NCBI RefSeq assembly: GCF_029382255.1
Contig: NZ_JARLLG010000001.1
Location: 310,001 to 374,000, forward strand
DNA from: Isoptericola croceus
Lineage (GTDB): Bacteria > Actinomycetota > Actinomycetes > Actinomycetales > Cellulomonadaceae
Direction: 5' to 3'
DNA: 64,000 nt
Shown piece by piece: positions 8,736 to 17,274 of this stretch. Within the stretch, counting starts at the first letter, position 1. Each line of letters opens with the position of its first letter. A program made the position numbers and the translations under genes. Under the pieces are notes generated by a model, which worked only from the letters and a program-made list of their open reading frames with translations, was not told the origin of the DNA and did not search any database.

Positions 8736-9701
8736 TCAGACGGAGGCGTCGAGCCATCCGACGACGGCACGCAGGTACTCGTCGCGGGCCGGGGCGGGGG
8801 AGAGCGCCAGGTCGTGGGCGCCGCCACGGATCGTCATGTAGCTGACGTCGTCGCCGAGCATCGGGGCGCGCCCGCGTATGTGCGCCACGTCGAGCACGCT
8901 GTCGGTCGTCAGGTGCTCGTCGTGGCTGGACCGGTCCGAGGAGAGCACCAGCACCGGGACGTCGAGGTCCAGACCGCGGGCGAGCCGACGCTGGGAGCGT
9001 AGGACGGAACGCAGCCACGCGGCCCGCACGGTGAAGGGCTCGTGCCACTTCCAGGCGGGGTCGAACTGCCACTCGCCGCCGTGCTCGGCGTGCAGGGCGA
9101 CGGCGTAGTCCGGGGCGAGGTGGCTCACCACGGCGCGCGGTGCCACGGGGGCGACCGCCTCGACCATCGCCGTCGCCGCCCAGCGGGTGACCCGGGGCCT
9201 GTTGGGCGCGAACCACGGGCTGTTGAGCACCAGGGCGTCGGCCCGGCCCGGGCGCCCGGCGGCCCACAGCGGGGCGATCAGGCCACCCGTGGAGTGTCCG
9301 AGCACCACGAGCCGTTCGTGCCCGGCGTCGCGAACCACCGCGGCGGCGGCGTCGAGGTCCTGGGCGTAGACCGCGATGTCGGGGACCTGGTTCGGGTCGC
9401 GCCCCGCGGCGGCATGGGCCTCCCACGACCGTCCGTGCCCACGCAGGTCGACGGCGTAGAACGCGTACCCGGCGGCGGCGAGCTCGCGGGCCACGTGCGG
9501 GTGGAAGAAGTAGTCCACGAACCCGTGGACCGCCAGGACGGCGACCCGGGCCGGCCGGTCGTCGGGCGCCACCGAGGGCGTGTACCGCACGAGCGTGGTC
9601 TCGGCGCCGTCGGGCAGCGCGAGGGTACAGGCCTCGAAGCCGTCGCCCAGGAGGTCAGCGTTCCAGCGAGGCTCGGAGGAGTGCGTGAGGGGGGCCGTCA
9701 T
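8736..9701 (-). CDS. Alpha/beta hydrolase (serine lipase/aminopeptidase S33-like)
   Basis: 321 residues, start ATG at 9701. The fold is clear: LAVHGFVDYFF (oxyanion region), then DLRGHGRS, nucleophile elbow GHSTGG with Ser137, an acidic residue in LVLSSDRSSHDEH, and the terminal catalytic His in RGGAHDLALS. No signal peptide, so cytoplasmic. It resembles the monoglyceride-lipase-like hydrolase_4 family; substrate unknown. It is 14 bp downstream of the LppM-like gene on the same strand, so the two may be co-transcribed. Confidence 0.85.
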   Translation of the reverse strand: MTAPLTHSSEPRWNADLLGDGFEACTLALPDGAETTLVRYTPSVAPDDRPARVAVLAVHGFVDYFFHPHVARELAAAGYAFYAVDLRGHGRSWEAHAAAGRDPNQVPDIAVYAQDLDAAAAVVRDAGHERLVVLGHSTGGLIAPLWAAGRPGRADALVLNSPWFAPNRPRVTRWAATAMVEAVAPVAPRAVVSHLAPDYAVALHAEHGGEWQFDPAWKWHEPFTVRAAWLRSVLRSQRRLARGLDLDVPVLVLSSDRSSHDEHLTTDSVLDVAHIRGRAPMLGDDVSYMTIRGGAHDLALSPAPARDEYLRAVVGWLDASV

Positions 9702-9715
9702 CCCGCCGAGCCTAC

Positions 9716-10663
9716 TCAGCGCGGCGCGGCGGGACCCTGCTCCGGACCGTCCTGCTCCGGGTCGGGCGGCCCGCCCGGTCCTGTCTGAGGCGGGTGCGGT
9801 GGCTCCGCGGGAGGCTGTGGGGAGGCCTGCGGCGGCCGACCCGGCGTGGCGAGGGGTGGCTGGCCGAGCGGCGGGCCGGGCTGCGGCGGGCCACCGGGGG
9901 TGTACGGGTCGGGGACGGGCGTGGTGCCCGGGGTCACGGCCCCGGGGCCCATGGCCTCCGTGACGGGCCGGCCCCTGCGGTTGTTGCGGACGACGAGGAG
10001 CACGACCAGGGCGATCACGGCGAGCCCGACCACGACGCCGACGATCCACCAGGGGAAGCCCCCGGACCCGAGGCCGCCGTTGGCCTCGCCGCGGGCGTAG
10101 ATCTCGGTGCTCTCGCCCATCGCGGGACGCCACTCGACGGTGCTGCCCTCCACGGTGCCGTTCGACTCGATGACCTCGCCCGGGAACGTCACGGCGATCC
10201 GCACGTCGAACGCGCCGGCCATGCCCGCCGCCATGGAGTCGAGCTGGCCGGTGTCGTCGGACATGTCCATGGTGCCCTCGACCACGTACTCGTCGCCGTC
10301 GCGGGTGATGGACAGCTCGTCGGTGCCGGCGCCGGAGAGCTCGTCCAGCGGCATGTCGGTGAAGGACATGGTGGTGCCCGTGTACTCGCCGTCGGCGTAC
10401 GGCTCCTGCGTGGCACCGTCGGGCAGGTCGCTGGCGACCTCGTCACCCGCCTGGTCCCAGAGCGTCTGGGGGTCCATGCCCATCGACTCGGCGAGCTGGT
10501 CCGCGAAGGCCATGGTGAACGACCCGGAGACCGTGTCGTCCTCGTTCAGCGTCAGGTCCATGTCCATCTTCAGGCAGCCCGCGAGGGCCAGCAGGCCGAC
10601 GGCGGAGAGCAGGGCGACGGTGGCGGTGCGGAGGCGAGGCCGGCCTCGGGTGTGTGTCTGCAC
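9716..10663 (-). CDS. LppM-like membrane lipoprotein with proline-rich tail
   Basis: 315 residues, GTG start at 10663. A lipoprotein signal peptide ends in LALAGC (lipidated Cys30). Residues 31-200 form the LppM domain, beginning KMDMDLTLNEDDTVSGS, known from mycobacterial LppM, which is linked to the cell envelope. A membrane helix (about 205-226) and basic stop-transfer NNRRGR follow, then an 85-residue proline/glycine-rich cytoplasmic tail. The combination of lipid anchor and C-terminal helix places the domain outside the membrane. It is divergent from clpB. Confidence 0.85.
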   Translation of the reverse strand: MQTHTRGRPRLRTATVALLSAVGLLALAGCLKMDMDLTLNEDDTVSGSFTMAFADQLAESMGMDPQTLWDQAGDEVASDLPDGATQEPYADGEYTGTTMSFTDMPLDELSGAGTDELSITRDGDEYVVEGTMDMSDDTGQLDSMAAGMAGAFDVRIAVTFPGEVIESNGTVEGSTVEWRPAMGESTEIYARGEANGGLGSGGFPWWIVGVVVGLAVIALVVLLVVRNNRRGRPVTEAMGPGAVTPGTTPVPDPYTPGGPPQPGPPLGQPPLATPGRPPQASPQPPAEPPHPPQTGPGGPPDPEQDGPEQGPAAPR

Positions 10664-10743
10664 CCGTCCAGCATCGCCCAGTTCGGTGGCGCCGGCACCC
10701 GCAGGGGCGCCGTTGCGCGGCCGTGCGACCGTGCGAGCGCAGG

Positions 10744-10764
10744 GTTGAGTGGAATAGACTCAAC
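10744..10764 (+). promoter_or_regulatory. HAIR element (HspR operator) before clpB
   Basis: GTTGAGT, seven spacer bases, ACTCAAC: a perfect inverted repeat differing from the HspR-associated consensus CTTGAGT-N7-ACTCAAG only at the outer base pair. It sits 56 bp before the clpB start. In other actinobacteria HspR represses dnaK and clpB through this element until heat shock; hspR itself is not in the window. Confidence 0.92.
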
Positions 10765-10820
10765 TTTGCAGAGGTTGATTCCGAGCAGCACCCACCTTCC
10801 TGAGCGGACCCGGAGGATCC

Positions 10821-13460
10821 ATGGACACCAAGTTCACGACGATGTCGCAGCAGGCCATCGGCGACGCCGTGCAGTCGGCATCGGCTGCCGGCAACCCCCA
10901 GCTCGAGCCCGCGCACCTGCTCGCCGCGCTGCTCCAGCAGACCGGTGGCGTCGCCGTCGGGCTGCTCGAGGCCGTCGGCGCGAACCCGCAGCAGATCGGC
11001 CAGAAGACGCGCGCCGCGCTGGTGGCGCTGCCCACCGTCAGCGGCGACGGTGTCGCCCAGCCCGCGCCGTCGCGCTCGATGCAGTCCGCGCTGACCACCT
11101 CCGCGCAGGAGGCGGAGGCGCTCGGGGACGAGTACGTCTCGACCGAGCACCTGCTCATCGCGCTCGCCGCCGGGCAGTCCTCGGCCGCCCAGGCGCTGAC
11201 GGCCGCGGGTGCCACCGCCGATGCGCTGCGCGCCGCGCTCCCCGCCGTCCGGGGTTCCGGCCGCGTCACCAGCCCGAACCCCGAGGGCACGTACAAGGCG
11301 CTCGAGCAGTACGGCACCGACCTCACCGCCCGGGCCCGGGAGGGCAGGCTCGACCCGGTCATCGGCCGCGACGCCGAGATCCGGCGCGTCGTCCAGGTGC
11401 TGTCGCGCCGCACCAAGAACAACCCCGTGCTCATCGGCGAGCCCGGCGTCGGCAAGACGGCCGTCGTCGAGGGGCTGGCGCAGCGCATCGTCGCCGGAGA
11501 CGTGCCCACGTCGCTGCAGGGCAAGCGCCTCGTCGCGCTCGACCTGGTCGGCATGGTCGCGGGAGCGAAGTACCGCGGCGAGTTCGAGGAGCGGCTCAAG
11601 GCCGTCCTGGAGGAGATCGCCTCGTCCGACGGCGAGATCGTCACCTTCATCGACGAGCTGCACACCGTCGTGGGCGCGGGCGCCGGCGGCGAGGGAGCCA
11701 TGGACGCGGGCAACATGCTCAAGCCCATGCTCGCCCGCGGCGAGCTGCGGATGGTCGGCGCCACCACGCTGGACGAGTTCCGCGAGCACGTCGAGACGGA
11801 CCCGGCCCTCGAACGGCGCTTCCAGCAGGTCTTCGTCGGCGAGCCCACGGTGGAGGACACCGTCGCGATCCTGCGAGGGCTCAAGGAGCGGTACGAGGCC
11901 CACCACAAGGTCACCATCGCCGACTCCGCGCTCGTGGCGGCGGCCGCGCTGTCCGACCGGTACGTCTCCGGTCGGCAGCTCCCCGACAAGGCCATCGACC
12001 TGGTCGACGAGGCCGCCTCGCGGCTGCGCATGGAGCTCGACTCCTCGCCCGTCGAGATCGACGAGCTGCAGCGTGCCGTCACACGCCTCGAGATGGAGGA
12101 GGTCGTGCTGTCCGAGGCCGACAACGCGGCCGACGCCACCTCCCAGGAGCGTCTCGAGCGCCTGCGTGCCGACCTCGCCGACCGGCGCGAGCAGCTCGCC
12201 GCGCTGACGGCTCGCTGGGAGGCGGAGAAAGCCGGCCACAACCGGGTCGGCGACCTGCGCGCCCGGCTCGACGAACTGCGGGTCGACGCCGAGCGCAAGC
12301 TCCGCGAGGGCGACCTCGAGGGTGCCGCACGCGTCCAGTACGGCGAGATCCCCGCCGTCGAGCGCGAGCTCACCGAGGCCGAGCAGGAAGAACGCGCCGT
12401 GGCGGCCACCGGGTCGGGCGAGGCGGACGTCGCGCAGGAGGACCCGATGATCGCCGACAAGGTCGGCGCCGGCGAGATCGCCGAGGTCGTCGCAGCCTGG
12501 ACCGGCATCCCCGCCGGGCGCATGCTGCAGGGCGAGTCCGAGAAGCTCCTCGGCATGGAGGACGTGATCGGCGAGCGGCTGATCGGGCAGCGCAACGCGG
12601 TCGAGGCCGTCTCCGACGCCGTGCGGCGCTCGCGGGCGGGCGTGTCCGACCCTGACCGGCCGACGGGCTCGTTCCTGTTCCTCGGCCCGACGGGCGTGGG
12701 CAAGACCGAGCTCGCGAAGTCGCTCGCGGACTTCCTGTTCGACGACGAGCGCGCCATGGTGCGCATCGACATGTCCGAGTACTCCGAGAAGCACTCGGTG
12801 GCCCGCCTGGTCGGGGCACCCCCGGGATACGTCGGGTACGAGGAGGGTGGTCAGCTCACCGAGGCGGTCCGGCGTCGGCCCTACTCCGTGGTGCTGCTGG
12901 ACGAGGTGGAGAAGGCGCACCCCGAGGTCTTCGACATCCTGCTGCAGGTGCTCGACGACGGCCGGCTGACCGACGGTCAGGGCCGCACGGTCGACTTCCG
13001 CCACACGATCCTGGTGCTGACGTCGAACCTCGGCTCGCAGTTCCTCGTGGACCCGACCCTCGACGACGCCACGAAGCGGGAGAACGTCCTGACCGCCGTG
13101 CGCACGGCGTTCAAGCCGGAGTTCCTCAACCGGCTCGACGACGTCGTCGTGTTCGACGCGCTGTCCATCATGGAGCTCGGGCAGATCGTGGAGCTGCAGG
13201 TCGCAGCCTTCGCGGCCCGGCTCGCGGACCGCCGCATCACGCTGTCGGTGACCGACGCGGCACGGGAGTGGCTGGCGCTCGAGGGCTTCGACCCGGCGTA
13301 CGGCGCCCGGCCCTTGCGGCGGCTGGTGCAGCGAGAGATCGGCGACCGGCTCGCCAAGCAGCTGTTGTCGGGCGACGTGGCCGACGGCGACGTCGTCGTC
13401 GTCGACCGCGACCCCGAGGGCGCGGGGCTCACCGTCGCCCCCGAGGTGCTCAACGCCTGA
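10821..13460 (+). CDS. clpB: ATP-dependent disaggregase ClpB
   Basis: 879 residues, full length. Order: N-domain repeats (1-150), first AAA+ ring with Walker A GEPGVGKT at 206-213 and Walker B FIDELH, coiled-coil M-domain (about 410-530, [18 protein letters not shown]), second AAA+ ring with GPTGVGKT at 622-629 and sensor/arginine finger region, and D2-small domain ending at VLNA. Start ATG at 10821 has GGAGG nine bases upstream. It rescues aggregated proteins together with DnaK. Expression should be heat-inducible through the HAIR element. The M-domain is of full ClpB length, which rules out ClpA/ClpC. Confidence 0.98.
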   Translation: MDTKFTTMSQQAIGDAVQSASAAGNPQLEPAHLLAALLQQTGGVAVGLLEAVGANPQQIGQKTRAALVALPTVSGDGVAQPAPSRSMQSALTTSAQEAEALGDEYVSTEHLLIALAAGQSSAAQALTAAGATADALRAALPAVRGSGRVTSPNPEGTYKALEQYGTDLTARAREGRLDPVIGRDAEIRRVVQVLSRRTKNNPVLIGEPGVGKTAVVEGLAQRIVAGDVPTSLQGKRLVALDLVGMVAGAKYRGEFEERLKAVLEEIASSDGEIVTFIDELHTVVGAGAGGEGAMDAGNMLKPMLARGELRMVGATTLDEFREHVETDPALERRFQQVFVGEPTVEDTVAILRGLKERYEAHHKVTIADSALVAAAALSDRYVSGRQLPDKAIDLVDEAASRLRMELDSSPVEIDELQRAVTRLEMEEVVLSEADNAADATSQERLERLRADLADRREQLAALTARWEAEKAGHNRVGDLRARLDELRVDAERKLREGDLEGAARVQYGEIPAVERELTEAEQEERAVAATGSGEADVAQEDPMIADKVGAGEIAEVVAAWTGIPAGRMLQGESEKLLGMEDVIGERLIGQRNAVEAVSDAVRRSRAGVSDPDRPTGSFLFLGPTGVGKTELAKSLADFLFDDERAMVRIDMSEYSEKHSVARLVGAPPGYVGYEEGGQLTEAVRRRPYSVVLLDEVEKAHPEVFDILLQVLDDGRLTDGQGRTVDFRHTILVLTSNLGSQFLVDPTLDDATKRENVLTAVRTAFKPEFLNRLDDVVVFDALSIMELGQIVELQVAAFAARLADRRITLSVTDAAREWLALEGFDPAYGARPLRRLVQREIGDRLAKQLLSGDVADGDVVVVDRDPEGAGLTVAPEVLNA

Positions 13461-13474
13461 TCGGCGCGCCCGGC

Positions 13475-14134
13475 TCAGCGCCCCGCGGCCGCGATGCCGT
13501 GCTCGAACGCCCACACGACGAGCTGCACGCGGTCGCGGGTCGCCGTCTTGGTCATGACGCGGCCGAGGTGGGACTTCACGGTGCTCGCCTCCAGGTGCAG
13601 CGCGGCGGCGATCTCCGCGTTGGAGGACCCCCGGCACAGGAGCGTGACGATCTCGAGCTCACGCGGGGTCAGCAGGCCGGCCGCGTCCTCGTCGGGGGCG
13701 GCGGGGGCGCGGCGGCGGGAGAACTCGTCGAGCACGCGCCGCGTGAGCGACTGGTCGACGAGCCCGTCGCCGGCGGCCACACGGCGGACGGCGTCCACCA
13801 GGACGTCGGGTTCGGCGTCCTTGAGGAGGAACCCGCTGGCGCCCGCCTCGAAGGCACCGAACACGTAGTCGTCGAGCGCGAACGTGCTGACCACGAGCAC
13901 GGGCACCGGGTCGACGACGGCGGGACCGGCGAGCTCGCGCGTCGCCGTGATGCCGTCGCCGCCGGGCATCCGCACGTCCATGCACACGACGTCGGGTCGC
14001 AGCTCGCGGGCGACCCGGACGGCCTGGGTGCCGCTCGAGGCCTCGCCGACGACGTCGATCCCCTCGTGGCCGAGGATGACGGCGAACCCGGCGCGGACGA
14101 CGGCCTGGTCGTCCACGAGCACGACACGGGTCAC
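13475..14134 (-). CDS. LuxR-type (NarL) response regulator
   Basis: 219 residues, GTG start at 14134. The receiver domain has the acidic pair DD near residue 8, phospho-acceptor Asp in CMDVRMPG (about 53) and Lys in FLLKDAE; a LuxR helix-turn-helix follows (LTPRELEIVTLLCRGSSNAEIA...). Its start overlaps the stop of the histidine kinase gene by four bases (GTGA). As last gene of the ABC/kinase cluster it probably controls that cluster in response to a cell-envelope or drug signal, by analogy with other actinobacterial cassettes; the signal is unknown. Confidence 0.93.
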   Translation of the reverse strand: MTRVVLVDDQAVVRAGFAVILGHEGIDVVGEASSGTQAVRVARELRPDVVCMDVRMPGGDGITATRELAGPAVVDPVPVLVVSTFALDDYVFGAFEAGASGFLLKDAEPDVLVDAVRRVAAGDGLVDQSLTRRVLDEFSRRRAPAAPDEDAAGLLTPRELEIVTLLCRGSSNAEIAAALHLEASTVKSHLGRVMTKTATRDRVQLVVWAFEHGIAAAGR

Positions 14135-15420
14135 GGTTCCTCCAGGTCTGTGCGGCCACCCCGCGGCACGGTCAGACGAACCCGCCACGCGTTGCCGGAC
14201 ACCGGCCCGGCCGTCAGGGTGCCGCCGACGACGGCCGCGCGCTCGGACATGCCGATGATGCCGTGCCCTCGTGCGGCGGGGCGGGCTGCCCGGCCCGCGG
14301 CCGGGTTGCGCACGGTGACGGCGAGCTCGTCCCGGCGGTAGTCGAGCTGGAGGTCGACGGGCTTCCCGGCTGCGTGGCGGCGTGCGTTCGCGAGCGCCTC
14401 CTGGACGACCCGGTAGACGGTGCGCTGGGTGTTCGAGGGGAGGTCCCAGGCCTCGCCGCGGACGTCGTGCCGGACGACGGTGCCCACGGACCACGCGAGG
14501 TCGAGCAGGCCGGGCAGGTCGTCGAGGGTGGGCTGCGGCGCGTCCGCCGGGCTGTCATGGCCGTCGCCCGACCGCAGGATCCCGACGACGAGCCGCAGGT
14601 CGTCGAGCGTCTCGCGGCCCTGGGTGCGGATCCAGCGCATGGACTCGCGGGCACGCGCCGGGTCGGTGTCCACGAGCCGTTCGGCGGCGGCCGCCTGCAC
14701 CACGATCCCGGACAGGTGGTGCGCCGCGACGTCGTGCAGCTCGCGCGCCATGCGCCCCCGCTCCTCCAGGATCGCCTGCGCGGCGAGCGCCTCGCGTTCA
14801 CGCTCGGCCTGTTCGACCCGTCCGCGCAGCTGGGTCTCGAGCTCGCGGCGTGTGCCGACGTAGGCGCCGACGAGCGTCGCGGCGACGTACGAGAGCACCG
14901 CCGAGAGCAGCCCGGTCCAGAGCTGCGTGGCGACGGAGCCGACGCCGGGAAGCTCGGCGGGAGCAGGTCCGGTGAGCACGAAGCCCAGGAGCGCCTGCGC
15001 GGCGGCCGCGAGCGCCGCCCACCCGAGCGCGGCGCGCCGCGGGACGTAGGCGCCGACGGAGTACGCCGCGACCAGGGTGCTCGGCGCCTGGAACGACATG
15101 AGCGGGGGCAGGACCGCCACGAGGGCGAGCTGGCCCGCCACCGTGAGCGTCAGGCACAGCAACGGGTTGCGTCGGCGCAGGGTCAGGAGCATCGCCTGCC
15201 CGAGGATGACGGTGATCACCGCGGCCTGCCCACCAGCGTCGAGCTGCACGGCGTCGGCACCCTGGCCGACCAGCGGGGCCACGACCTCGTCGAACGCGAT
15301 CCGTTCGACCACCAGGAAGAACGCGACGGTCACGGCACCGACCACGGCGCCCAGCAGGGCGTCGCGGCCGGTGGTCGTGACGTGGGCGGCGTCGAGACGC
15401 CGGCGCAGGGGGCCGATCAC
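14131..15420 (-). CDS. Sensor histidine kinase (HisKA_3 type)
   Basis: 429 residues, GTG start at 15420. Several membrane helices occupy residues about 20-180 with short loops, so there is no large extracellular sensor domain. The H-box is RMARELHDVAAHHL (His in ELHD), then a HATPase_c domain with the N-box NARRHA, G1 region and G2 block GHGIIGMSERAAVVGG. This is the NarL-partner kinase family that phosphorylates LuxR-type regulators, here the next gene. It follows the permease gene after 57 bp on the same strand. Confidence 0.93.
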   Translation of the reverse strand: MIGPLRRRLDAAHVTTTGRDALLGAVVGAVTVAFFLVVERIAFDEVVAPLVGQGADAVQLDAGGQAAVITVILGQAMLLTLRRRNPLLCLTLTVAGQLALVAVLPPLMSFQAPSTLVAAYSVGAYVPRRAALGWAALAAAAQALLGFVLTGPAPAELPGVGSVATQLWTGLLSAVLSYVAATLVGAYVGTRRELETQLRGRVEQAEREREALAAQAILEERGRMARELHDVAAHHLSGIVVQAAAAERLVDTDPARARESMRWIRTQGRETLDDLRLVVGILRSGDGHDSPADAPQPTLDDLPGLLDLAWSVGTVVRHDVRGEAWDLPSNTQRTVYRVVQEALANARRHAAGKPVDLQLDYRRDELAVTVRNPAAGRAARPAARGHGIIGMSERAAVVGGTLTAGPVSGNAWRVRLTVPRGGRTDLEEP

Positions 15421-15477
15421 GCGGGCTGCCTCTCGTCCGTCGGGTGGAGTGCCGAGGTTACCTTCGCCGCCTCCGGA

Positions 15478-16368
15478 TCAGAGGAGGTCACGGCTGCGGA
15501 ACGTCGCCGCGCCCGACCCGAGCACGACGGCGACCCAGACCGCGAGCCCGGCGAGAGCGGTCGCCATGCCGACCGGCGCTGCCCCACCGAGGAACTCGGC
15601 GGCACCCTGCCCCGTGGAGGCCAGCGCACCGAGGGTCAGGGGCACCCAGGACATCGCCGACGACGTGCCGGAGGACAGCAGGACGACGACCGCCTGGACC
15701 ATGGGCTCGACGAACGCCACCGCCACGACGATCACGATCGCCGCGACCTGGCCGCGCACGAGGATGCCGACACCGAGCCCGAGCCAGGCGAAGGCGACGA
15801 GGACGCAGAGGCCGCGCCCCCAGATCCCGAGCACGTCGGCGCCGCTGACCGCGAGCCCGGCGCCCGGGGTCGTGGCGATGGCCGTGGTCAGGCCGATCGC
15901 GGAGACGAGCGCGAGCCCGGCGCCGATCGCCAGGGCGGCGACCGCCGTCGCGCCGGCCTTGCCAAGCAGCATCCGGGTACGTGACGGGACGACGAGGGCG
16001 GTCGGGACGATGCCGCCGGTCCGGAAGTCGGTGGTGCCCGCGAGGGCGCCGAGGATCAGCAGGCAGAGCGTGGCGACGCTCACCGACCCGGTCCCCGAGG
16101 GACCGTTGCCGAGCAGGTCGAGCATGCCGCGCTGGACCGTGGCGCTCCCGAGGTCCGTCAGGGCTGTCAGGTCGGGGACCAGGTCGGTGGCCGGCCCTGC
16201 CGACCCGTCACCGGGCGCCGTGAGCTCGTCGAGGCCGCCGAACCGTTCCAGCAGACGGGGCATCAGGACGGTGAACGCCTGGACGAGGACGGCGCCGGCG
16301 AGAGCGACGACCCCGACGATCCAGAAGGCCCGGGTGGAACGGAGCTTGAGCAGCTCGGCGCGGAACAT
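15478..16368 (-). CDS. ABC transporter permease (ABC-2 type)
   Basis: 296 residues with six predicted helices and one large loop after the first helix (residues about 40-95), typical of ABC-2 exporter permeases; it starts MFRAELLKLRSTRAFW, the usual cytoplasmic amphipathic lead. The start codon overlaps the stop of the ATPase gene by one base (TGATG), so both are made together. The transported compound is unknown; such pairs adjoining a LuxR-type two-component system often give resistance to membrane-active antibiotics. Confidence 0.88.
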   Translation of the reverse strand: MFRAELLKLRSTRAFWIVGVVALAGAVLVQAFTVLMPRLLERFGGLDELTAPGDGSAGPATDLVPDLTALTDLGSATVQRGMLDLLGNGPSGTGSVSVATLCLLILGALAGTTDFRTGGIVPTALVVPSRTRMLLGKAGATAVAALAIGAGLALVSAIGLTTAIATTPGAGLAVSGADVLGIWGRGLCVLVAFAWLGLGVGILVRGQVAAIVIVVAVAFVEPMVQAVVVLLSSGTSSAMSWVPLTLGALASTGQGAAEFLGGAAPVGMATALAGLAVWVAVVLGSGAATFRSRDLL

Positions 16369-17081
16369 CAGCGCACTCCTTCGGTGGCAGCGGTCAGGTC
16401 GAGGTAGACGTCCTCGAGCGAGGCGTCGCGGGCGAGCTCGTCGAGCGAGCCGGCGGTGATGAGGCGGCCCTGGCCGAGGACGACGACGTCGTCGGCCACC
16501 TGCCTGACCTCGGCGAGGACGTGGCTGGCGAGCAGGACGGCACCACCGTCGTCGGCGAAGGTGCGCAAGGTCTCGCGGAGCCAGCGCATCCCGGCGGGGT
16601 CGAGGCCGTTGGCGGGTTCGTCGAGGACGAGGACGTCGGGGTCGCCGAGGAGGGCTGCGGCCAGGCCGAGCCGCTGCCGCATGCCGAGGGAGTAGGTGCG
16701 CACGCGGCGGTCGGCGGCGGGCGTCAACCCGACGACCTCCAGGACGTCGTCGACCCGGTCTGCGGGGAGCCCGGCAGCGAGGGTGAGGGCCCGCAGGTGG
16801 TGGCGGCCAGAGCGGCCGGGGTGCAGACCACCGGCGTCGAGCAGCGCGCCCACCGTGCGGGCGGGATCGTCGAGCTCGCCGTAGGGGCGGCCCTGGACCA
16901 GGGCTCGGCCGGCGGTGGGGGCGGCGAGCCCGAGCAGGACGTGCAGGGTCGTCGTCTTGCCGGCACCGTTCGGGCCGAGCAGCCCGACGACGCGTCCCGG
17001 TTCGACGGTGAAGCTGACGTCCTGCACGGCGTCGAACGAGCCGTACGACTTGCGCAGCCCGGTGATCTGGATGGCGGGCAC
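16368..17081 (-). CDS. ABC transporter ATP-binding protein
   Basis: 237 residues, GTG start at 17081. Walker A GPNGAGKT, signature YSLGMRQRLGLA (a variant of LSGGQ), Walker B VLVLDEP, and H-loop ASHVL are all present, so it should be active. It is the first gene of a four-gene minus-strand cluster: ATPase, permease, histidine kinase, response regulator. It lacks the long C-terminal domain of DrrA-type proteins and looks like the short exporter ATPases of the bacitracin-type group. Confidence 0.93.
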   Translation of the reverse strand: MPAIQITGLRKSYGSFDAVQDVSFTVEPGRVVGLLGPNGAGKTTTLHVLLGLAAPTAGRALVQGRPYGELDDPARTVGALLDAGGLHPGRSGRHHLRALTLAAGLPADRVDDVLEVVGLTPAADRRVRTYSLGMRQRLGLAAALLGDPDVLVLDEPANGLDPAGMRWLRETLRTFADDGGAVLLASHVLAEVRQVADDVVVLGQGRLITAGSLDELARDASLEDVYLDLTAATEGVR

Positions 17082-17195
17082 GTGATCCCCTCTCGTGGTG
17101 TCCGCACCGGTGCCGGTGCGGTGGCTCCAGAGTGGCCGGGGCGACGTCGTCGTCGCTTCTGGCGGGAGGGGGAACCTGGACTACGACCTTTGGTG

Positions 17196-17265
17196 GAACG
17201 CCGAACGTCCGTGCCCGGCACGGCTCGACCACTCGAACCGTGCCGAGCACGGGCGCTCGTCGTTC
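17196..17265. repeat. 70-bp palindromic element, degenerate copy
   Basis: Arms 17196-17228 and 17233-17265 around a 4-base centre. The left arm matches the left arm of the element at 22109-22178 at 32 of 33 positions; the right arm differs from its counterpart at four positions, so pairing is imperfect. It begins 10 bases past the stop codon of the pectinase gene on the minus strand and can serve as its terminator. Confidence 0.8.
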
Positions 17266-17274
17266 GGCGGGGCG

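Noticed and set aside
10443-13637. Very long open frame opposite clpB
   Set aside because: It is the high-GC antisense shadow of clpB: no ribosome-binding site, composition dominated by Arg/Gly/Ala/Val and no known domain, while clpB itself is full length.
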